The notes beneath the pieces were generated by a model, which worked only from the letters and a program-made list of their open reading frames with translations, was not told the origin of the DNA and searched no databases. Below are positions 1 to 3,768 of a stretch of 5,316 bases of DNA, one piece after another. Source of the DNA: an uncultured Ruminobacter sp. (GTDB lineage: Bacteria; Pseudomonadota; Gammaproteobacteria; Enterobacterales; Succinivibrionaceae). How positions within the stretch are numbered: position 1 is the stretch's first letter; every line of letters starts with the position of its first letter. A program made the position numbers and the translations under genes. The stretch covers positions 1 through 5,316 of the forward strand of contig CAAFXL010000125.1 in assembly GCA_900767005.1 (NCBI GenBank), read 5' to 3'.

Positions 1-114
1 AATACTACCGGCACTTTGCTTAAAAATTTAAAATTGAGATTTGGGAGAATAATTATTAAAATTTACTGATCAATGTCTGATATAATACTAATACTACTAA
101 TCTTTAATTTATTC

Positions 115-726
115 TTAGCAACCATCAGTAAATTTTGCAACTGATACAGTTGAGGTATTACCTGAATTAATTTCAACAGTATATGAAAGCACACATGAAG
201 TTGAAAGGTCGCTCGTATAACCACTTGAGTGAGCTGGAGCAATATAAATTGTACCAACGCCGCTATCTAAATATGGCTGACTGCCACCTGAATGGGTTCC
301 TAAAGTATTAGGATTATAGTAGCACCACCCCCATAATGCATCACAAGCACCTGCACTAGTCATACGCTTAAATGAAGCTTCACTGTCTAAAGCCTTAACA
401 ATCCCATTATATAAAGCTGAAGGATTCCCAAAAGTTGTACAAACCGTTGATGAGGATTGACTATCAGATGGACACACTGAAATTCTTTCAACATCAATAA
501 CTTTCATACCTGCAGCCATCTGGTATTTATCATTACCTTTAATAACAGATGAAGAATAAACCAGGTTTACTGCACTTTTTGCAGCCCCAGCCATTCCATC
601 AATTACAGCAATTCTTGCATCAGTAGTTAATGCTAAAAATTTAGGAGCAGCAACTTTGGCTAAAATCCCTAAAATAACAATAACTACCACTAACTCTATT
701 AGCGTAAAACCTGATTGTCTTTTCAT
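115..726 (-). CDS. MSHA-like type IV pilin (prepilin), paralog 1
   Basis: A 203-residue type IV prepilin, a structural subunit of a surface pilus. The six-residue leader ends in Gly6 and is followed by Phe7 and the class-defining stretch FTLIELVVVIVILGILA, so prepilin peptidase should cut after Gly6 and place the conserved Glu at mature position 5. The segment after it (APKF, DARI, KSAVNL) resembles MshA of Vibrio (family knowledge). Six cysteines (85, 96, 118, 125, 178, 203) match in order those of the pilin at 1116-1673, suggesting three disulfides and a C-terminal Cys-closed loop. By hand alignment 40 of the first 58 residues are identical between the two; the C-terminal halves diverge, and this copy has about 15 extra residues between Cys125 and the TIYIAP motif. 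Oddities: a Lys at residue 24 (mature 18) inside the hydrophobic helix, and no clear Shine-Dalgarno before the ATG, although no better start exists. No terminator is visible in the 114 bases downstream. Whether it is a major or minor pilin cannot be told. Confidence 0.94.
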   Translation of the reverse strand: MKRQSGFTLIELVVVIVILGILAKVAAPKFLALTTDARIAVIDGMAGAAKSAVNLVYSSSVIKGNDKYQMAAGMKVIDVERISVCPSDSQSSSTVCTTFGNPSALYNGIVKALDSEASFKRMTSAGACDALWGWCYYNPNTLGTHSGGSQPYLDSGVGTIYIAPAHSSGYTSDLSTSCVLSYTVEINSGNTSTVSVAKFTDGC

Positions 727-830
727 TCTGGTAACTTTTTATAATATTTGTAATATCTATGAACTTTATGAACTAAAAATTTTTAAGAAATCATTATTCT
801 TATAACAAAAACTTAAAAGATCTTCGTTCT

Positions 831-858
831 CTTATATTTTTATCAGTTTTTTACGCAA
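831..858 (-). promoter_or_regulatory. Possible sigma-70 promoter for pilin paralog 1
   Basis: On the minus strand TTGCGT (853-858) is followed after 16 bases by TATAAG (831-836). The -10 matches consensus at five of six positions; the -35 matches only in TTG. It would give a leader of about 100 bases before the ATG at 726. Similar AT-rich hexamers are common here, so this is a weak call. Confidence 0.3.
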
Positions 859-916
859 TATGGCTAACAAAAAGTATATTTTGTGCTTAATTTAAAATTT
901 TTATAATCTATTTTGT

Positions 917-932
917 GAATGAGAACTCATTC
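917..932. promoter_or_regulatory. Operator-like palindrome, loosely Fur-box-like
   Basis: GAATGAG and CTCATTC form a perfect 7-bp inverted repeat around a 2-base centre (AA). It lies about 190 bases upstream of the start of pilin paralog 1, in otherwise featureless AT-rich DNA, and its G and C content makes it stand out. The pattern of spaced G-A-A and T-C hexamers is reminiscent of Fur boxes, but the match to the 19-bp consensus is partial. The regulator is unknown. Confidence 0.3.
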
Positions 933-1049
933 TTAATAAAGTTTAATATAACACAATTAATTTTATAAATTAACAATTATTTATAAATATTTCTTATAAT
1001 TGGATTTTTGGATATATTTTAACCTATTTTAAATATAATCACCAAAATG

Positions 1050-1074
1050 AAAAAAGAGGCTTTTTAGCCTCTTT
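1050..1074 (-). terminator. Intrinsic terminator of pilin paralog 2
   Basis: AAAGAGGCT (1053-1061) and AGCCTCTTT (1066-1074) form a perfect 9-bp stem with a TTTT loop. Read on the minus strand it ends in six Ts (complement of 1050-1055), a classical Rho-independent terminator. It starts about 40 bases past the stop of the pilin at 1116-1673 and separates that gene from the downstream pilin. Confidence 0.9.
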
Positions 1075-1115
1075 CCTCATAAAATAGAACTATTTATTAC
1101 TTTAACTACTAATTA

Positions 1116-1673
1116 TTAGCAACCACCCTTTAAAAGCTTGGTTTCAACAACAGAAGTCTTATTAGTGTCATCGCCAGTTACCTTATAAGATAACGCACAT
1201 GAATCAGAATCAGCCTTAGATGTACCAACACCAACAGTACTTGCAGGAGCAAAATAAATAGTGGTAGTGGTACTATCAACAAAATAACACCATTCATGGC
1301 TACCATCACAAGGACCTACTGCATCTAATTTTGTGAAAGATGAGTCATTCTGTAAAGCATGGATAATACCTTCTGCTCTTGCAGCTGGGTTACCATATAC
1401 AGTACAAATCTTATCAGAAGCGACGCCATCAGAACATGCAGAACTTGCATTTGAACCACCAAAATCTTTTAACTTTTCAGTGCCCTGCACTACGCCCTTA
1501 GCATAAGTTAAGTTTACTGCACTCTTTACAGCACCCTGTAAACCTTGTAATGCACTAATACGTGCGTCCGATTGTAAGTCCATAAATTTAGGAGCGGCAA
1601 CAGCTGCTAAGATACCTAAAATTACGATTACAACAACTAACTCAATTAATGTAAAACCTTTATTGCTTCTCAT
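1116..1673 (-). CDS. MSHA-like type IV pilin (prepilin), paralog 2
   Basis: A 185-residue type IV prepilin with a six-residue leader ending in Lys5-Gly6, followed by Phe7 and the same hydrophobic class signature as the neighbouring pilin, including Glu at mature position 5. Unlike its paralog it has Ala at mature position 18, the usual kind of residue for this helix. The stretch after the helix (APKFMDLQSDARISALQGLQGA) is close to MshA of Vibrio by recall of the family. Cysteines at 80, 90, 122, 129, 159 and 185 correspond to the six of the paralog, and the CDGSHEWC, TIYFAP and C-terminal GGC positions align. The subunit would be inserted in the inner membrane, cleaved and N-methylated by prepilin peptidase, then built into a pilus; no assembly genes are in view. 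The start is well supported: TGGAGG lies six bases upstream of ATG. It has its own promoter candidate (1808-1816) and terminator (1050-1074), so it is probably monocistronic. The stronger ribosome-binding site suggests it may be the more abundant of the two. Confidence 0.95.
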   Translation of the reverse strand: MRSNKGFTLIELVVVIVILGILAAVAAPKFMDLQSDARISALQGLQGAVKSAVNLTYAKGVVQGTEKLKDFGGSNASSACSDGVASDKICTVYGNPAARAEGIIHALQNDSSFTKLDAVGPCDGSHEWCYFVDSTTTTIYFAPASTVGVGTSKADSDSCALSYKVTGDDTNKTSVVETKLLKGGC

Positions 1674-1679
1674 TTAAAG

Positions 1680-1685
1680 CCTCCA
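1680..1685 (-). promoter_or_regulatory. Strong ribosome binding site of pilin paralog 2
   Basis: Minus strand TGGAGG, with six bases between GGAGG and the ATG at 1673. It fixes the start codon. The other pilin gene has no equivalent site. Confidence 0.85.
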
Positions 1686-1785
1686 TCAAATCATTATGAT
1701 ACTAACATATCCTTATGTATCACAGCTTCAAAATTTTTACTTTAGATCCATCTATAAGTATTTATAGAGGTTTATAAAAAAATTA

Positions 1786-1798
1786 ATCAATCATTGAT
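1786..1798. promoter_or_regulatory. 13-bp palindrome at the pilin 2 promoter
   Basis: ATCAAT and ATTGAT flank a single central base, a perfect 6-1-6 palindrome. It falls just downstream of the predicted start of transcription from the extended -10 at 1808-1816, so it could be an operator. It also overlaps the -35 of an alternative promoter: TTGATT at 1785-1790, 18-base spacer, TATAAA at 1761-1766. The half-sites are in the opposite order to an FNR site, so FNR is not supported. The regulator is unknown. Confidence 0.35.
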
Positions 1799-1807
1799 AC
1801 TACGAAC

Positions 1808-1816
1808 ATTATATCA
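1808..1816 (-). promoter_or_regulatory. Extended -10 promoter of pilin paralog 2
   Basis: The minus strand reads TGATATAAT, a perfect extended -10 (TGnTATAAT). No good -35 is seen 16-18 bases upstream, which is tolerated when an extended -10 is present. Transcription would begin near 1801, giving a leader of roughly 127 bases before the pilin ATG at 1673. Confidence 0.55.
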
Positions 1817-2010
1817 AAATTTTAAATTTTCCTTTAGCACTAACCATCATTTTCTTTTAGCAATGATTAAATTAAGCTAAACCTAATGTAAAAACGCTAA
1901 AATACTCAATAGGTTACATGAGTAATTATAGCTAAGATTTTTATAAATTGTTCAATAAAAATTTCTAAAATTCTTAGAAAATTTTACCTACTTCAAAAAA
2001 ATTAAGATTT

Positions 2011-2026
2011 TGTGAAAAATATCATG
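2011..2026. promoter_or_regulatory. CRP-like site (weaker of a pair)
   Basis: TGTGA, six bases, then TCATG: eight of ten core positions of the CRP consensus TGTGA-N6-TCACA. It is centred 24 bp from the better site at 2035-2050. Being about 200 bp upstream of the predicted pilin 2 transcription start makes a direct activating role uncertain. Confidence 0.25.
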
Positions 2027-2040
2027 TAAAATCATGTAAA
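2021..2040. repeat. Tandem 10-bp direct repeat
   Basis: ATCATGTAAA occurs twice back to back (2021-2030 and 2031-2040) with no mismatch. Each copy lies within or beside a CRP-like site, so the repeat may reflect duplication of half-sites. Confidence 0.7.
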
Positions 2041-2050
2041 CCTTGTCACA
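2035..2050. promoter_or_regulatory. CRP-like site (better of a pair)
   Basis: TGTAA, six bases (ACCTTG), then TCACA: nine of ten core positions of the CRP consensus, with the flanking right half TCACATTT fully consensus-like. No gene starts close by. The nearest start in the right orientation is the pilin at 1673 (minus). Confidence 0.35.
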
Positions 2051-2279
2051 TTTTCTTGTTTAGCAAGCTTGAAAACGTTATCAAAAATTTTAGAAATTTA
2101 ACCTAAAAAGTGGTGTTTTTATAAAAAATTTTCATAAAATTTCACAAAAAAAATAAATTTTTACCCCTCTTTTTTCATATAAGAAATTCTTATAAAAAAT
2201 TAAAACTTTAAAATATTTTCAATAAAAACAACATTAATGTAATCACCACGATTAATTTAAAAAGATCTTTAACCTAGAC

Positions 2280-2437
2280 ACAAATAAAGTATGAATAAAT
2301 AAAATAAACCAAATAAGATAAAAGAAAGATAAAAAAAGAAAAAGACAGAAGAATAAGAAAAAATCAGCGGAACCAAAAACGAAATAAGAAAAAGATCAAA
2401 AAAGTAAAGCAAAAACAAAATAGCGGAACAAAAAAAA
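2280..2437. other. A-rich, strand-asymmetric tract with repeated AGCGGAAC
   Basis: For about 155 bases the plus strand is overwhelmingly A with scattered G and very few T, unlike the balanced A/T mix around it. Within it AGCGGAAC occurs at 2366-2373 and again at 2422-2429, and a third GGAAC lies in the hairpin at 2430-2458. The tract abuts the rubrerythrin terminator. It has no credible ORF: plus-strand frames stop at once and minus-strand frames encode only Phe/Leu-rich low-complexity peptides without a proper start. An untranslated RNA or a structural DNA role is possible but unproven. Confidence 0.45.
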
Positions 2438-2458
2438 GGTGGAACATTCCACCTTTTT
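2430..2458 (-). terminator. Intrinsic terminator of rubrerythrin, possibly bidirectional
   Basis: AAAAAGGTGGA (2433-2443) and TCCACCTTTTT (2448-2458) form an 11-bp stem with a four-base loop. Read on the minus strand it ends in eight Ts (complement of 2430-2437), so it should terminate the rubrerythrin transcript about 65 bases after its stop codon. Read on the plus strand it also ends in five Ts, so it could stop transcripts from the A-rich tract. Confidence 0.9.
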
Positions 2459-2523
2459 GTAAGAGATTTTTATAATAAACTATGTTTAGATATAATTTAC
2501 TATTCTTTTATTCCTAAAAGCAA

Positions 2524-3099
2524 TTATGCTAATGGAGTGAATACTTCAAAGTGAGCCTGTGGGTGAGCACATGCTGGGCAAACCTTAGGAGCTTCAGTAC
2601 CTTCATGTAAGTAACCGCAGTTACGGCAACGCCAAATTACCTTATCACCACGCTTAAATACCTTACCTTCCATTAAGTTGGTGTATAAAGTTCTGTATCT
2701 TTCTTCGTGACCCTTTTCAGCAACTGATACAGCATCAAATACTGCAGCTACTACTGGGAAACCTTCTTCACGAGCAATCTTAGCAAATTCTGGATAGTCG
2801 CAAGACCATTCAGCATGTTCACCTTCAGCAGAAGCCTTTAAGTTTTCAAGTGTTGAACCGATTACGCCAGCTGGGAAGCTTGCAGTAATTTCAAGAGTTG
2901 AACCTTCTAAGAACTTAAAGAAACGCTTTGCGTGTTCTTTTTCTTGATTTGCTGTTTCTAAAAAGATTTCACTAATCTGAACTAGACCTTCGCTCTTAGC
3001 TTGTGAAGCAAAGTAAGTGTAACGATTACGAGCCTGTGATTCACCAGCAAAAGCCTTTAATAGATTAACTTCAGTCTTAGTTCCCTTGATACTTGGCAT
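2524..3099 (-). CDS. rbr: Rubrerythrin
   Basis: A 191-residue classical rubrerythrin, a cytoplasmic non-haem di-iron protein that reduces hydrogen peroxide to water using electrons passed from a rubredoxin-type domain, typical of anaerobes and microaerobes. The N-terminal ferritin-like four-helix domain (about 1-145) carries the di-iron ligands Glu20, Glu53, His56, Glu94, Glu97, Glu128 and His131 in the motifs ESQA, EKEH, EGEHAE and EKGH. The C-terminal rubredoxin-like domain (about 153-191) binds one iron through Cys158, Cys161, Cys174 and Cys177 (CRNCGY and CPAC). Ligand spacing closely follows the Desulfovibrio vulgaris protein, and length is normal. The start is supported by AGAGG nine bases upstream of ATG, and no key residue is missing. 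A non-ligand Cys100 follows the Glu94/Glu97 pair. The gene seems monocistronic: its own terminator lies just downstream, and the next gene upstream is divergent. An inverted repeat with 12-bp arms sits 35 bases before the ATG and may regulate it. Confidence 0.98.
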   Translation of the reverse strand: MPSIKGTKTEVNLLKAFAGESQARNRYTYFASQAKSEGLVQISEIFLETANQEKEHAKRFFKFLEGSTLEITASFPAGVIGSTLENLKASAEGEHAEWSCDYPEFAKIAREEGFPVVAAVFDAVSVAEKGHEERYRTLYTNLMEGKVFKRGDKVIWRCRNCGYLHEGTEAPKVCPACAHPQAHFEVFTPLA

Positions 3100-3133
3100 A
3101 TTTAAATTCCTCTTATGTTCATTTGTTTATATA

Positions 3134-3158
3134 TTTAGCCTTTAAATTAAAGGCTAAA
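3134..3158. promoter_or_regulatory. Inverted repeat in the rubrerythrin leader
   Basis: TTTAGCCTTTAA and TTAAAGGCTAAA are perfect 12-bp arms around a single base. It lies 34 bases upstream of the rubrerythrin ATG. Neither direction has a T-run after the stem, so it is not an ordinary terminator. It could be an operator for a dimeric regulator or an mRNA 5' hairpin that affects stability; a hairpin would have to open a few central A-U pairs to form its loop. Confidence 0.6.
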
Positions 3159-3382
3159 CTTATAGAATTGTTATGTTTTATTAATGCTATACATAGTGCA
3201 AACTATCTTTAATTTCCCCAACCATAAATGTTAACTAAAGCTAAGTAAAATAAGGGTTTAGCACTATTTATTAGTTCTTGAGATATAAGATATAACGAAA
3301 AAATAAGTTAAGCAAGCTACAAATATCACATTATTTAAAAATAGTTTTTTATTGCTACCTTTTAAGCAAGTTTTTGAAATTT

Positions 3383-3389
3383 GGAGGGG
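3383..3389 (+). promoter_or_regulatory. Strong Shine-Dalgarno before a tiny ORF
   Basis: GGAGGGG lies nine bases (counted from GGAGG) upstream of the ATG at 3397. It is among the best ribosome-binding sequences in the window, yet the frame it serves stops after eight codons. Confidence 0.45.
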
Positions 3390-3391
3390 AA

Positions 3392-3415
3392 TTTTCATGA
3401 AAGATTTCATGAAAA
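3392..3415. repeat. Two tandem copies of the palindrome TTTCATGAAA
   Basis: TTTCATGAAA, itself a perfect palindrome, occurs at 3393-3402 and 3405-3414 with two bases (GA) between, so the whole 24-bp block is also an inverted repeat apart from its centre. Centres are 12 bp apart, slightly more than one helical turn. This geometry suits two regulator dimers side by side; an RNA hairpin is also possible. It overlaps the start of the tiny ORF at 3397. No known regulator consensus is clearly matched. Confidence 0.6.
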
Positions 3416-3561
3416 AGGTTTAGAAGAAAAAACACAAAATACCTAAAAGACTCAAACCCCTTCATATTTCACTAAATTCATCAAAATTCCTAAAAATTTC
3501 ATCACCCCACCATCGTAACTTATGTAAAGCTATAAAATTTTTCAATAAAATCAATCTTTAA
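3397..3561 (+). other. Amber-interrupted short basic ORF or leader peptide
   Basis: From the ATG at 3397 the frame encodes eight residues (MKDFMKKV) and then TAG at 3421. The same frame stays open for a further 45 codons, to TAA at 3559, and is also open upstream back to a TAA at 3304. The continuation is rich in Lys, Arg and His. A strong Shine-Dalgarno precedes the ATG. Options are a true eight-codon leader peptide in front of the amylase gene, a decayed small gene, amber readthrough, or chance: the stretch is A- and C-rich, which lowers stop frequency. I recognise no family, and expression is unproven. Confidence 0.22.
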
Positions 3562-3646
3562 GAAAAATTTGCTTAAAACACCCACTTAAAATTTAAATTT
3601 TTTGTAACCTTTTAAAATATTTAATGTTATGAAATAAATTTTAATT

Positions 3647-3652
3647 TATAAT
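3647..3652 (+). promoter_or_regulatory. Possible -10 element for the amylase gene
   Basis: A perfect TATAAT on the plus strand, about 117 bases before the amylase ATG. No good -35 hexamer lies 16-18 bases upstream, so it may need an activator or may be chance in AT-rich DNA. If used, the hairpin at 3715-3741 would be in the 5' leader. Confidence 0.3.
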
Positions 3653-3714
3653 TTTGCATAACATAAATTATGATTTTGTACCAAATTACAAACTAATTTA
3701 ACCATGAGTTTATG

Positions 3715-3751
3715 AAATGATGATTTTCTAAACCATCATTTTTATTTTTTT
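3715..3751 (+). terminator. Terminator-like hairpin directly upstream of the amylase gene
   Basis: AAATGATG (3715-3722) and CATCATTT (3734-3741) make an 8-bp stem with an 11-base loop, followed by a T-rich run broken by a single A (to 3751). The amylase Shine-Dalgarno begins only seven bases later. The shape is that of an intrinsic terminator, although the stem has few G-C pairs and would be weak. It could end an upstream leader transcript or act as an attenuator for the amylase mRNA. Confidence 0.4.
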
Positions 3752-3757
3752 AATTTT

Positions 3758-3763
3758 AGGAAA
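3758..3763 (+). promoter_or_regulatory. Ribosome binding site of the amylase gene
   Basis: AGGAAA, with seven bases between AGGA and the ATG at 3769. It favours this ATG over the in-frame ATG two codons later, which would sit 13 bases away. Confidence 0.75.
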
Positions 3764-3768
3764 TTCTA

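Larger units (their letters stand above)
727..1115. other. Intergenic region between the two pilins
   Basis: This 389-base spacer contains no ORF worth calling on either strand. It holds the terminator of the pilin at 1116-1673 (1050-1074), the palindrome at 917-932 and a weak promoter candidate at 831-858. There is a short direct repeat of TATGAACT at 758-765 and 767-774, in what would be the leader of pilin paralog 1. AT-only palindromes, for example around 958-974, are expected at this base composition. Confidence 0.6.
1674..2523. other. 850-base AT-rich spacer between pilin 2 and rubrerythrin
   Basis: No convincing protein or RNA gene is visible on either strand; ATG-started frames here are at most a few dozen codons and of low complexity. 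From left to right it holds the pilin 2 ribosome-binding site, palindrome and promoter (1680-1816), a hairpin with TTTCTAA/TTAGAAA arms (1962-1980), CRP-like sites and a tandem 10-bp repeat (2011-2050), a 17-bp palindrome with TATAAGAA/TTCTTATA arms (2178-2194), an A-rich one-strand-biased tract (2280-2437), and the rubrerythrin terminator (2430-2458). Confidence 0.6.
3100..3768. other. Divergent intergenic region between rubrerythrin and amylase
   Basis: This 669-base stretch must hold the promoters of both flanking genes, since they are transcribed away from each other. Supported contents are the inverted repeat at 3134-3158, a strong Shine-Dalgarno with a short amber-stopped frame at 3383-3561, the double palindrome at 3392-3415, a TATAAT hexamer at 3647-3652 and a terminator-like hairpin at 3715-3751. 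No confident promoter for rubrerythrin could be fixed. Runs of four G or C (3216-3219, 3386-3389, 3457-3460, 3505-3508) stand out from the AT background. Confidence 0.55.

Noticed and set aside
1..114. Terminator for pilin paralog 1
   Set aside because: No stem followed by a T-run on the minus strand could be found in the bases left of the stop codon; it may lie outside the window.
63..257. A 64-codon plus-strand frame opposite the end of pilin paralog 1
   Set aside because: It is antisense to a clear pilin gene, has no ribosome-binding site and encodes a low-complexity peptide.
1786..1798. FNR site near the pilin 2 promoter
   Set aside because: The half-sites occur as ATCAA then TTGAT, the reverse of the FNR order TTGAT-N4-ATCAA.
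1880..1915. Possible hairpin AACCTA/TAGGTT in the pilin 2 upstream region
   Set aside because: The arms are only six bases with a 24-base loop and no T-run; such pairs are expected by chance in DNA of this composition.
2369..2449. Minus-strand Phe/Leu-rich frames within the A-rich tract, one starting at an ATG inside the terminator stem
   Set aside because: The hydrophobic appearance is a direct result of T-rich sequence on that strand. The only ATG lies in the terminator hairpin and gives 26 residues of low complexity.
3452..3502. A 16-residue minus-strand ORF preceded by GGTGGGG
   Set aside because: The G-rich run is too close to the ATG for a normal Shine-Dalgarno and the frame is too short to separate from chance.
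3381..3508. GGGG/CCCC runs upstream of the amylase as MalT boxes
   Set aside because: A MalT link would suit an amylase, but the best alignment to GGGGA(T/G)GAGG reaches only about six of ten positions and none contains the GGA(T/G)GA core.
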